This document shows, piece by piece, positions 7,505-15,778 of a stretch of DNA of 64,000 nt. Every line of letters starts with the position of its first letter. Position 1 is the stretch's first letter. The stretch comes from Planomicrobium soli (lineage in GTDB: Bacteria; Bacillota; Bacilli; Bacillales_A; Planococcaceae): positions 1-64,000 of the forward strand of contig NZ_PYAT01000007.1 in assembly GCF_003014655.1 (NCBI RefSeq). The letters run 5' to 3'. Under the pieces are notes generated by a model, which saw only the letters and a program-made list of their open reading frames with translations, was not told where the DNA came from and made no database searches. The position numbers were made by a program, and so were the translations under genes.

Positions 7505-8158
7505 TCAGTCTCTTGATAAGAACGATGTAAGGCGAAGGATATTCAAGAACAGGTTCAGGAAATCCAGATACAAGCCGATGGCCACGAAAGGCACATCCTG
7601 ATCCGTCATCGGCTGGTGGCGGATGCGGTTGAAATCATAGATAGTGTAGAGCGAGAACAGGAGTACGCCTCCCATTGACAGCATCATCGCAAAGCCGCTT
7701 GAGAACGGAACGAAGAATCCGAAAAGTGAAATCACGAAAAAGGCAATCAGCGCGACAAACAGGTAGCTCGACCAGCCGACCAGGTTTTTGTTCATCCGGT
7801 AGCCGATCAGTCCGTAGGCTGCAAAGACAACTGCAGTCGAAACGAATACCGCGAGGACAACTTCTCCGCCAAGGCTGCCCACATAGTAGGTCAGTACAGG
7901 ATAAAGCGTCACACCGCTGATCAAGGCGAATACCATTGCGAACGTTCTGCCCGCTTTTCTTGCTTTTCGGATAAAGATCATGGAGATCAAAAGAATCACT
8001 TCAACAATCATCAATGGAAGCATAAGTGCGGGCGGCACAAATTGACCCGCAATAACACCGATGCCTGAGACCACCCATAGCAACGAAAAGAAGCTCAAAA
8101 CGCTTTTCAGCATTTCGTTGTTCGGCATCTCTTTTTCTAATTCATAATGTGAATACAT
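7505..8158 (-). CDS. Bax inhibitor-1 / YccA-family membrane protein (217 aa)
   Basis: Seven membrane segments and the family ending (YTIYDFNRIRH, then AIGLYLDFLNLFLNILRL) mark the BI-1 (LFG/TMBIM) family. The Bacillus homologue YetJ is a pH-sensitive calcium leak channel. The conserved acidic residues of the sensor are plausibly the D in LYTIYDFNR and the D in LYLDFLN. I start at ATG 8158 because AGGGGGAT is about eight bases upstream; the ATG at 8164 is too close to it. Confidence 0.9.
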   Translation of the reverse strand: MYSHYELEKEMPNNEMLKSVLSFFSLLWVVSGIGVIAGQFVPPALMLPLMIVEVILLISMIFIRKARKAGRTFAMVFALISGVTLYPVLTYYVGSLGGEVVLAVFVSTAVVFAAYGLIGYRMNKNLVGWSSYLFVALIAFFVISLFGFFVPFSSGFAMMLSMGGVLLFSLYTIYDFNRIRHQPMTDQDVPFVAIGLYLDFLNLFLNILRLTSFLSRD

Positions 8159-8283
8159 GTACATATCCCCCTTTTTCTATATACAGTATACGTCAATAGA
8201 CCTGCTATGGATTCACTGTTCCGAAAAAATTTTTTCAAGCGATAATGAAACAGAGGAAGCTGGATTCTAGTCAGATCCTTAAC

Positions 8284-8329
8284 AAACAAACAAAGCCGCT
8301 TCTACCGGAGTAGAAGCGGCTTTGTTTGT
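8284..8329. terminator. Strong bidirectional terminator
   Basis: ACAAACAAAGCCGCTTCTAC and its exact complement enclose the loop CGGA. The hairpin lies downstream of the fdh-DUF1641 operon on the minus strand and separates it from the Bax-inhibitor gene. Confidence 0.9.
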
Positions 8330-8342
8330 AATGGCTATGAAC

Positions 8343-8825
8343 TTATTTCCGGCCAAGCTCGCGTCCCATGCCTTTCAGAAAATTGATGCCGAACCGGATC
8401 GAGCGGTTGACGTCCGGATCGCGCAACGCTTTAACTAGGCCGAAGATGCCGACTTTTTTCGGGGTGTCCCGGTGAAGTTCGGCTTCGTCAAGCCCGCTTT
8501 TAACGCTGTCCATGACACGTCCTGTCGTGTTCGGATCGATGGTCGTGACAACCGCCGCCGCTTTCATCGCATTGTTGATAAGGTTGGTAACGGGTTCACG
8601 GGAAGCTTGATGCACTGCAATGCCGGTCAAGTTTTCGCGTGCTTTCACCATTGCCCGTACTGCGTCCAAGATGCCGGCGTCGTTCAGTTCTCCGGTAATT
8701 TCCAGTATTTTATTGAGCGCCTGATCCTGCTGGACGAGCAGGGTTTCAAGTTCGCCCAGTTTCTTTTCTTTTTCTTCTTCCGGCGTCAGCTGTCGCTTGG
8801 TGATCTGCGTGATCGGTGTTGCCAT
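8343..8825 (-). CDS. yrhD: DUF1641 protein, partner of formate dehydrogenase (160 aa)
   Basis: A soluble helical protein with the DUF1641 pattern: LLVQQDQALNKILEITGELN, a middle AVRAMVKARENLTGI region, and the C-terminal FGLVKALRDPDVNRSIRFGI stretch. In Bacillus subtilis the equivalent yrhD lies directly behind the formate dehydrogenase gene yrhE, as here (19 bases apart, same strand). Its biochemical role is not settled; it is presumed to assist or belong to the enzyme. A strong terminator follows it. Confidence 0.85.
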   Translation of the reverse strand: MATPITQITKRQLTPEEEKEKKLGELETLLVQQDQALNKILEITGELNDAGILDAVRAMVKARENLTGIAVHQASREPVTNLINNAMKAAAVVTTIDPNTTGRVMDSVKSGLDEAELHRDTPKKVGIFGLVKALRDPDVNRSIRFGINFLKGMGRELGRK

Positions 8826-8844
8826 GACACATCACATTCCTTTC

Positions 8845-11769
8845 TTATTGATCGGTCAGCGGCACGTAACCAGGGCGTTGCCATTTCCGTTCAACTTCAA
8901 TGCCCCGTGTCGGCGTGCGCTTTTTGCCGCGCGGATTTGATTTTGATATCGGGCTTTTGCCTTTTTTCTCGAGCAGTTCAAGGCGCACTTTCGTCTGCTT
9001 AAAGGCCGGTGTGTTGGTTACCCGGTCAACGGCAGGGCCCGTCAGAAAGTTGATGGCCGTTTCCTTGTTGGTCGAGTGCATCGGCAAGAACAGCTCATTG
9101 CCCTTCACGCGGTCAGTGACAAATGCCGGCACTTTCAGTGCGCCGTAAGGAGAGACCAACCGCACAAGCGAGCCGTCCTCGACGCCGCGCGCTTTCGCCA
9201 GTTCCGGCGACACTTCGACGAAGGTTTGCGGCATTTTTTGATGGATGCCGCCCGATTTATCGGACAGATTGCCTTCGTGGAACTGTTCAAGCAGCCGTCC
9301 GTTGTTGATGTGCAAGTCGTACTCGGCTGGGAACACCACCGGCTGAACCCATTCAAACAGGGAGAAGCGCGCTTTCTTGTCTTCAAAGTTAAAGCCATCA
9401 AGGTAAAGGACCGGCGTGTGCGAGCCATCAAGGCTGCCCCATTGGAAACTGTTCCATCCTTCCAATACGTCATAGTTTGCCTGGGAGAAGAGCGGCGCCA
9501 AACTTGCCATCTCATCGAAGATATCGCTCGGATGGCTATAGTTCCAGCCGGCGCCCAAGCGGTTGGCGATTTCCTGGGTGATCCACCAGTCCGGCTTCGA
9601 GTTGCCGAGTTCCGGCAGCGCCTTGTACAAACGCTGGACGCGGCGCTCGGTGTTGGTGAACGTGCCGTCTTTTTCAAGTGACGGGGCAGCTGGCAAAATT
9701 ACATCGGCATACTGGGCCGTCCGCGAGAAGAAGACGTCTTGGACAACAAAGAAGTCCAGCTTCGATAGTACTTCGTCGACGTGGTTGGAGTTGGAATCGA
9801 CGAGTGCCATGTCTTCGCCGACCAGGTACATCGCCTTCATCTTGCCGGCATCGATCGCGCGGAGCATGGTGACGTTGTCGAAGCCCGGTTTGGAGTCGAT
9901 CTTCACACCGTACGCGCGCTCGAACTTTTCGCGGGCTGCGTCGTCCGTAACGTGCTGATAGCCAGGAAGCCATCCAGGAAGTGAGCCCATGTCGCAAGCG
10001 CCTTGCACGTTGTTGTGGCCGCGGAGCGGGTAAGCGCCTGCGCCAGGTCGGCGGTAGTTGCCAGTAACCAGCAGCAAGTTGGATATCGCGGCGGAAGTAT
10101 CCGAACCGCCGGTGTTCTGCGTGACGCCCATGCCCCACAGGATGCAGGTGCCGTCCGCTTCATGAATCGCATGCGCAATCTGAATCAAGGTTTCCTGCGG
10201 AATGCCGGTTTCTCTTTCGGCATAGTCAAGCGTGTATCTCTCAAGCACTTCTTTGAACTCCTCATAGAAGTTGACGTTTTCACGGATGAACGCCTCGTCG
10301 TGCAGATCGTTGTCGATCATGTATTTCGTCACGGCCATTAGCCATACCTGATCGGTCCCTTGTTTCGGGCTGATGAAAAGATCCGAGCGCTCCGCCATTT
10401 CATTACGGCGCAAATCGGCGACGATGAGTTTTTGGCCGTGCAGCTTGTGCGCGCGTTTGATGCGGGTCGCGAGCACCGGGTGCCCTTCCGCCGGATTGGC
10501 TCCAATGATCATGACCAGGCCAGCTTTGGCGATGTCCTTGATCGAACCGGCGTCTCCGCCCATGCCGACCGTCCGGAACAGGCCGTCCGTTGCCGGGGAC
10601 TGGCAGTAGCGCGAGCAGTTGTCGATGTTGTTCGTCTCGAACACTTGGCGTGCGATTTTCTGGAGCACATAATTGTCTTCATTGGTGATTTTCGATGAGG
10701 AAATGACGCCGATGGCATCTTTCCCGTAGTCACGCTTGTAGCCGCCGAGTTTGGCAGCGACAAGGTCGAGCGCTTCTTCCCATGAGGCCTCGACAAATTC
10801 ATCGCCGCGCCGGATAAGCGGCGTGGTGATGCGCTTGTCGCTGTTGATGAAATCCCAACCGAATTTTCCTTTGACGCAGGTGGAGATAGCGTTCGCTGGA
10901 GCTTCCGAAACCGGCTGGATCTTCAGGATCTCGCGATCTTTCGTCCAGACTTCGAACGAACAGCCGACGCCGCAGAATGTGCAGACAGTCTTGGTCTTTT
11001 TCATACGGGTATGGCGCATCGCCGCTTCCGCATCGGAAATCGCGAGTATCCCGCTATAGCCCGGTTCAACGTCTTTCACAAGGTCGATCATCGGATTCAG
11101 GATTTCCGGTTTCAGGCTGGTCATAAAACCGGCTTCGCCGAGCATGGTGTTTTCCATGAGGGCATTGCACGGGCAGACCGTGACACAGTGGCCGCAGCTG
11201 ACGCATGATGAGTCGTTAATCTTCGCGCCGCCGTCCCATAGCACAATCGGCCGGTCGCGTTCCCAGTCCATCGTCAAGGTTTCATTGACCTGCAGGTTCT
11301 GGCAGGCTTCCACGCACTGGCCGCAGGCGATGCACTGGTTGGGGTCATAGCGGTAGAACGGGTTGGTGAAGTCAACTGCATCGGTCGAGCATTTTGGTTC
11401 GAACGGGTATTTCTGATGTTCGATTTCCATCATCTCAACAGTGTTATGTACTTTGCAGTTGCCGTTGTTGTTGTCGCACACCGTACAGTAAAGCAGATGG
11501 TTCTCGAGTATTCGGTCCATCGCTTCGGTCTGCGCCGCTTTTGCACGGGTGGAACCGAGCTGCACGCTCATTCCGTCCAAGGCCATCGTCGAACAGGTGC
11601 GCACCAATTGGCCGTCCACTTCCGCGATGCACGTATCGCAGGTCTGGATCGGATCTACTTCAGGCATATAGCAGATTTGCGGATGGGTGATTTTATTTGC
11701 GTTGACGACTTGGAGAATCGTTTGTCCGGGTTCAAAGTCAAAAGCTGAACCATTGATGATAATCGGCAT
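8845..11769 (-). CDS. yrhE: Formate dehydrogenase-like molybdopterin oxidoreductase, alpha subunit (974 aa)
   Basis: Domain order: an N-terminal 2Fe-2S domain (CYMPEVDPIQTCDTC), a NuoG-type Fe-S segment (YCTVCDNNNGNC), two 4Fe-4S clusters (CIACGQCVEAC and CVSCGHCVTVC), the CTFCGVGC cluster and a large bis-molybdopterin domain. The molybdenum-ligand cysteine lies in NCSRYCQSPATDG. In classical formate dehydrogenases the next residue is His; here it is Gln, which I recall as usual in the Bacillus YrhE/YjgC group. Formate oxidation is therefore inferred by family, not certain. The start at 11769 follows AAAAGGAGG; a frame open to 11829 lacks a site. fdhD is divergent. Confidence 0.92.
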   Translation of the reverse strand: MPIIINGSAFDFEPGQTILQVVNANKITHPQICYMPEVDPIQTCDTCIAEVDGQLVRTCSTMALDGMSVQLGSTRAKAAQTEAMDRILENHLLYCTVCDNNNGNCKVHNTVEMMEIEHQKYPFEPKCSTDAVDFTNPFYRYDPNQCIACGQCVEACQNLQVNETLTMDWERDRPIVLWDGGAKINDSSCVSCGHCVTVCPCNALMENTMLGEAGFMTSLKPEILNPMIDLVKDVEPGYSGILAISDAEAAMRHTRMKKTKTVCTFCGVGCSFEVWTKDREILKIQPVSEAPANAISTCVKGKFGWDFINSDKRITTPLIRRGDEFVEASWEEALDLVAAKLGGYKRDYGKDAIGVISSSKITNEDNYVLQKIARQVFETNNIDNCSRYCQSPATDGLFRTVGMGGDAGSIKDIAKAGLVMIIGANPAEGHPVLATRIKRAHKLHGQKLIVADLRRNEMAERSDLFISPKQGTDQVWLMAVTKYMIDNDLHDEAFIRENVNFYEEFKEVLERYTLDYAERETGIPQETLIQIAHAIHEADGTCILWGMGVTQNTGGSDTSAAISNLLLVTGNYRRPGAGAYPLRGHNNVQGACDMGSLPGWLPGYQHVTDDAAREKFERAYGVKIDSKPGFDNVTMLRAIDAGKMKAMYLVGEDMALVDSNSNHVDEVLSKLDFFVVQDVFFSRTAQYADVILPAAPSLEKDGTFTNTERRVQRLYKALPELGNSKPDWWITQEIANRLGAGWNYSHPSDIFDEMASLAPLFSQANYDVLEGWNSFQWGSLDGSHTPVLYLDGFNFEDKKARFSLFEWVQPVVFPAEYDLHINNGRLLEQFHEGNLSDKSGGIHQKMPQTFVEVSPELAKARGVEDGSLVRLVSPYGALKVPAFVTDRVKGNELFLPMHSTNKETAINFLTGPAVDRVTNTPAFKQTKVRLELLEKKGKSPISKSNPRGKKRTPTRGIEVERKWQRPGYVPLTDQ

Positions 11770-11807
11770 GCCAGTACCTCCTTTTAATGTCGTGATTATA
11801 GGGATAT

Positions 11808-11822
11808 CCGCCAACAAGGCGG
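11808..11822. promoter_or_regulatory. Small dyad upstream of the formate dehydrogenase gene
   Basis: CCGCC, AACAA, GGCGG forms a perfect 5-bp dyad in the divergent fdh-fdhD space. On the minus strand it lies just before the TATAAT-like sequence (11795-11800), so it may be an operator. The evidence is position and symmetry only. Confidence 0.3.
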
Positions 11823-11937
11823 CTAACACTTGTGGTATACCCCATTGTTTGGTAATAGTATAATCAATTTAAGAAAAGTCTGCCATCTATTTACGGAATA
11901 ATTAAAAAACTGAAAAATTTTCTGAAGGAGCGTGAAT

Positions 11938-12765
11938 TTGCTAGTGGAACAGCATAACAGACGTACCGTGATACGCTATTCAGACGGGTCATTCACTGAG
12001 AAAGAGGATCAGGTCGTTGTAGAAGAGCCCATCACCATCCACATCAACGGCCGTGAATTCATCACTATCGTCTGTTCGCCGGAATGGATCGAGGACATGG
12101 CGGTAGGATTCCTGGCATCAGAAGGCATCATTCCGAACCATCAGGACATTAAAAACATCAGGATCGATGAGAAAGCGGGCGTTGTCCACATTACGGCGGA
12201 CAAGGTCTATCCGTTTTATGAACAGCTGCAGAACAAGCGCTTCGTGTCGTCCTGCTGCGGCATGAGCCGGCAAGGCTTCGTCTTTGCCCACGACGCCATC
12301 ACCGCGAAGACGATGAAGGAGGCGCGGGTCAAACTGACGCCTGAGGACTGTTTTGCACTCATGCGGAAGATGGACGATGGTGCCGAGACGTTCCGCAAGA
12401 CAGGCGGTGTCCACAATGCGGCGCTTTGCAGTACAGACGGTTTTTTCCTGTCGCGTGTCGACATCGGCCGCCATAACGCGCTTGACAAAATTTACGGGCA
12501 CTGCCTGCGGAACGATATTCCGGTCCGCGACAAAGTCATCGTCTTCAGCGGCCGCATCTCGTCTGAAATTTTGCTGAAAGTCGCGAAGATCGGCTGTGAA
12601 GTCATCCTGTCGAAATCGGCACCGACCCAACTTGCACTAGAGCTTGCCGAAGAACTTGGCATCACGGCTGTCGGCTTTATCCGCGGCGGGTCGTTCAACT
12701 TGTATACGCATCCGGAGCGGATTGTAGCTGATCAGCCATCGGGCATCTCTATTTCGGATTATTGA
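11938..12765 (+). CDS. fdhD: Formate dehydrogenase accessory sulfurtransferase FdhD (275 aa)
   Basis: FdhD passes sulfur from a cysteine desulfurase to the molybdenum cofactor of formate dehydrogenase. The family signs are PITIHINGREF near the start, the paired cysteines in SSCCGMSRQG (the sulfur-carrying loop), KTGGVHNAALC, the DIGRHNALDKIYG motif and the SGRISSEILLKVAKIG segment. The frame opens at a GTG (11932) only one base from the GAAGGAG site. I prefer TTG 11938, which has seven bases of spacing. It is divergent from the enzyme gene it serves and ends in a terminator. Confidence 0.92.
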   Translation: MLVEQHNRRTVIRYSDGSFTEKEDQVVVEEPITIHINGREFITIVCSPEWIEDMAVGFLASEGIIPNHQDIKNIRIDEKAGVVHITADKVYPFYEQLQNKRFVSSCCGMSRQGFVFAHDAITAKTMKEARVKLTPEDCFALMRKMDDGAETFRKTGGVHNAALCSTDGFFLSRVDIGRHNALDKIYGHCLRNDIPVRDKVIVFSGRISSEILLKVAKIGCEVILSKSAPTQLALELAEELGITAVGFIRGGSFNLYTHPERIVADQPSGISISDY

Positions 12766-12791
12766 AACACGAAGAAGCATTTGAATTGATT

Positions 12792-12820
12792 AACCATGGA
12801 CCTGAGGTTCATGGTTTTTT
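12792..12820 (+). terminator. Terminator of fdhD
   Basis: AACCATGGACCT (12792-12803) pairs with AGGTTCATGGTT (12805-12816), closing on a very tight loop, and a T-run follows. Confidence 0.85.
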
Positions 12821-12881
12821 TGTGGGGATTTTCAAAAAGCGCTCGTGGCAATAAAATGATGAAATTATTAATAAAATTGTA

Positions 12882-12949
12882 TTGCGATAATTCAGAAAAC
12901 TCTTTACACTGGCATTACAAGAAATGAAACTTTGTTTCAAATATTGAAA
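12882..12949 (+). promoter_or_regulatory. Peptide-transport operon promoter with overlapping IclR-type palindromes
   Basis: TTGCGA (12882-12887), 17 bases and TACACT (12905-12910) form a sigma-A promoter. Just downstream of the expected start lie two overlapping dyads: TGAAACTTTGTTTCA (12925-12939) and TTTCAAATATTGAAA (12935-12949). TGAAAC..GTTTCA is the type of site bound by IclR/KdgR regulators. The IclR gene in the same operon is the natural candidate, so negative autoregulation is likely. Confidence 0.6.
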
Positions 12950-12966
12950 TGGAGGGAGGAGTTTCG

Positions 12967-13959
12967 ATGGATATAAAACTTTTGGAAGTCGTTAATTTGA
13001 AGGTGGGCGTCAATCAAGATAATAAGGAAATCCCGATCGTTAACGGCATCAGCTTTCATCTGAACAAAGGGGAGACGTTGGGAATCGTCGGCGAGTCGGG
13101 CTGCGGCAAGAGTATGACTTCCCTTGCTTTGATGGGCTTGCTGCCTCCGGGAGTAGACTGGCAGAGCGGGGACATTATCCTTGAAGACATGCACTTCAAA
13201 AATTTCAAGAACAAGGACTGGCGGTCGGTGAGAGGCAAAAAGATTTCGATGATTTTCCAGGAGCCGATGAGTTCGTTGAACCCGGTTTATACGGTCGCTG
13301 ATCAGATCATGGAAATTGTGCTGAACCATGAAAACGTCTCGAAAAGGCAGGCGCGTGTGCGGGCTTTGGAAATGCTGAAGCTTGTCGGCATACCGCGCCC
13401 TGAACAAGTTTTGGATGAATACCCTCATCAATTGTCCGGAGGGATGAGGCAGCGGATCATGATCGCCATCGCTTTGGCGTGCAATCCTGAAATTTTGATC
13501 GCAGATGAACCGACAACCGCGCTGGACGTAACGATACAGGCCCAAATTCTGGAACTGATGAAAGAAATACAAGAAAAATTGCATATGTCGATCGTTTTGA
13601 TCACTCATGATTTAGGCGTAGTCGCTGAAATGTGCGACCGCGTGATGGTCATGTATGCCGGAGAAATTGTGGAAAAAGCCAAAGTGGTGGATTTGTTTGA
13701 TTCGCCAAAGCATCCCTATACGCAAGGGTTGCTGGAATCACTTCCTGACATCAATAAACAGATGGAATATTTGTCGTCGATTCCGGGGATTGTCCCGGCA
13801 CCGGGAAATATGCCGATCGGATGCAAGTTTTCACCCCGGTGCCCCTTTGTCCATGACAGGTGCTCAGTCAATCCGCCGTTGTTCGACACTCCTGAAGGGA
13901 CAAAGGTGAAATGCTGGCTGTACGAGGAAGCAAGCGTTAAAAAGGAGGCGGTTTTATGA
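12967..13959 (+). CDS. Peptide ABC transporter ATP-binding protein, DppD/OppD type (330 aa)
   Basis: First ATPase of a peptide importer. Walker A is GESGCGKS, the Q-loop is [11 protein letters not shown], the signature is LSGGMRQR and Walker B is EILIADEP, followed by the switch His in [10 protein letters not shown]. The C-terminal extension carries the oligopeptide-transporter cysteine region ([14 protein letters not shown]), which in this family can bind an iron-sulfur cluster. I start at ATG 12967 after GGGAGGAG. It overlaps the next gene by four bases. Cytoplasmic, acting with the two permeases coded at 17426 and 18358. Confidence 0.92.
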   Translation: MDIKLLEVVNLKVGVNQDNKEIPIVNGISFHLNKGETLGIVGESGCGKSMTSLALMGLLPPGVDWQSGDIILEDMHFKNFKNKDWRSVRGKKISMIFQEPMSSLNPVYTVADQIMEIVLNHENVSKRQARVRALEMLKLVGIPRPEQVLDEYPHQLSGGMRQRIMIAIALACNPEILIADEPTTALDVTIQAQILELMKEIQEKLHMSIVLITHDLGVVAEMCDRVMVMYAGEIVEKAKVVDLFDSPKHPYTQGLLESLPDINKQMEYLSSIPGIVPAPGNMPIGCKFSPRCPFVHDRCSVNPPLFDTPEGTKVKCWLYEEASVKKEAVL

Positions 13960-14957
13960 TGCTGAACACGGATGAACTGCTCAGGGTGGAAGACCTGAAA
14001 AAGCACTTTCCTATCAAAGGAGGAATTACAGGGAAAAAGACGGTGCAGCATGTAAAGGCGGTTGACGGCATTTCGTTTGATGTAAAGCGCGGAGAAACAT
14101 TCGGAATTGTCGGCGAGTCGGGCTGCGGAAAAAGCACAGCCGGCCGGGCGATTCTGCGCATGATTGAACCGACAGATGGCCATATCTATTTTGAAGGCAA
14201 AGATTTGGTGGGCTTGAACAAAACGGAAATGCGGAAAATGAGAAAGGATATCCAGATCATCTTCCAGGATCCTTTTGCCTCTTTGAATCCGCGTATGCGC
14301 GTTTTCGATATCGTTGAAGAGCCGCTTATCAATTTCGGGGTGAAAGATGCCAAGGAAAGAAGACGGCGCGTCGAGGAAGTTGCCGACCAGGTAGGGCTGA
14401 CATTGGCGCAGCTGAAACGATTGCCGCATGAATTCTCCGGTGGCCAGCGGCAGCGGATCGGCATCGCACGGGCCCTTATATCAAAACCGAAGCTGATCAT
14501 TGCGGATGAACCGGTTTCTGCCTTGGATGTATCCATCCAGTCCCAGGTGTTGAACTTGATGAAGGATCTTCAAAAGGAATTCGGTTTGACGTACATTTTT
14601 ATTTCCCATGACTTGAGTGTCGTGAAGCATTTTTGCGATCGGATCGGCGTCATGTACCTCGGGAAAATGGTGGAGATCACCGGGAAAGAAAAGCTTTACG
14701 ATCGCCCGCTTCATCCGTATTCTCAGGCGCTTCTGTCGGCTCTGCCAAGTTCGCACCCGTTGCAGAAAAAAGAGCGCATTATTCTAACAGGGGATGTGCC
14801 AAGCCCGGTCCATCCGCCATCGGGCTGTTCTTTCCATACAAGATGCCCTGCCCGCATGGAAGTGTGCAGCACCATAGAACCGCTGCTCTTAGAAGCTGAA
14901 AGCGATCACCGAGTCTCCTGTCTGCTGTACCAGGAAACGGAAACGAGGACCGGATGA
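13956..14957 (+). CDS. Peptide ABC transporter ATP-binding protein, DppF/OppF type (333 aa)
   Basis: Second ATPase of the pair. Walker [22 protein letters not shown], signature [15 protein letters not shown], Walker [13 protein letters not shown] and FISHDLSVV are all intact. The C-terminal oligopeptide domain has [16 protein letters not shown]. The start ATG (13956) overlaps the stop of the first ATPase and has AAAGGAGG within that gene. The gene overlaps the IclR gene by four bases, so the three are translationally coupled. Confidence 0.92.
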   Translation: MMLNTDELLRVEDLKKHFPIKGGITGKKTVQHVKAVDGISFDVKRGETFGIVGESGCGKSTAGRAILRMIEPTDGHIYFEGKDLVGLNKTEMRKMRKDIQIIFQDPFASLNPRMRVFDIVEEPLINFGVKDAKERRRRVEEVADQVGLTLAQLKRLPHEFSGGQRQRIGIARALISKPKLIIADEPVSALDVSIQSQVLNLMKDLQKEFGLTYIFISHDLSVVKHFCDRIGVMYLGKMVEITGKEKLYDRPLHPYSQALLSALPSSHPLQKKERIILTGDVPSPVHPPSGCSFHTRCPARMEVCSTIEPLLLEAESDHRVSCLLYQETETRTG

Positions 14958-15778
14958 GCAAAACAATCGAGAAGGGCTTGCATCTTTTGAACTTGTTCAC
15001 GGAAGAGAAGCCTGCATGGCGGCTTGAGGAAATTTCAAGCTACACAAATATTCCGAAGGCGACCGTTCTCCGGCTGCTTCACAGCTTTATGGAATATGGG
15101 TATATCCAGCGGGCGACCGTGGAGCGGAACGGGGAGCTGGTCGAAGACACCATCTATACGCTGGGCATCAAATTTCTTCAGCTCGGCGAACTGGTCGCCA
15201 ACAACATGGAAATCCGCCAAATTGCCTTGCCGTTCATGAAAATGCTGCAGCTGAATTTCAGCGAAGCCGTTCAATTGGTGGAACGGAATGGCCATTCCGG
15301 TGTCTATATCGAAAAAGTGGAGAGCAAGAGCCCGGTCCGGCTATATACGCGGGTCGGCCGCAGCGCCCCTTTATATGCCGGGGCATGTACGCGTATCTTG
15401 TTATCGTTTTTGGACGATGCAGAAATTGAAGAAGTGCTGAAAAATCCGCTGGAGATCTATGCCAGCAATACGCCAAAGACAAAAGAGGACGTCTGGCGGC
15501 ACATCCGCCAAACCAGGCAGGACGGTTTCGCCTACAGCGCCTCGGAACTTGTAGAAGGCACCGTGTCGATTGCCGTGCCGATATTCAACCGCAAAGGCGA
15601 TGTGGAATTCTCCATCAGCATCGCCGGTTTCGAATCATCGCTCCCAAAAGATAATTTGCCCCAATATATCGAGTCTTTATGGAATGTTGCGTCTCAAGTT
15701 TCTGCCAAAATAGGATTTTTAGGTCCATACCCGTATGGCCCTCGACTCATAAAAAACAACATTAAGGGGATGGAGTAA
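14954..15778 (+). CDS. IclR-family transcriptional regulator (274 aa)
   Basis: An N-terminal winged helix (KGLHLLNLFTEE, then ISSYTNIPKATVLRLLHSF) is followed by the IclR effector domain (VYIEKVESKSPVRLYTRVGR, then PLYAGACTRILLSFL). IclR proteins bind small metabolites and control neighbouring catabolic genes. Being inside the transporter operon, between the ATPases and the binding protein, it likely senses an imported peptide or amino-acid derivative. Two overlapping palindromes at the operon promoter are likely operators. The stop overlaps the start of the binding-protein gene. Confidence 0.88.
   Translation: MSKTIEKGLHLLNLFTEEKPAWRLEEISSYTNIPKATVLRLLHSFMEYGYIQRATVERNGELVEDTIYTLGIKFLQLGELVANNMEIRQIALPFMKMLQLNFSEAVQLVERNGHSGVYIEKVESKSPVRLYTRVGRSAPLYAGACTRILLSFLDDAEIEEVLKNPLEIYASNTPKTKEDVWRHIRQTRQDGFAYSASELVEGTVSIAVPIFNRKGDVEFSISIAGFESSLPKDNLPQYIESLWNVASQVSAKIGFLGPYPYGPRLIKNNIKGME

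Noticed and set aside
8472-11748. Many long open frames on the plus strand and other minus frames across the formate dehydrogenase operon
   Set aside because: They are antisense or shifted shadows of a GC-rich gene with strong codon bias; none has a ribosome binding site or family pattern.
11859-11864. TATAAT as the fdhD promoter -10
   Set aside because: No acceptable -35 or extended -10 at the right distance, so I do not list it as a promoter.
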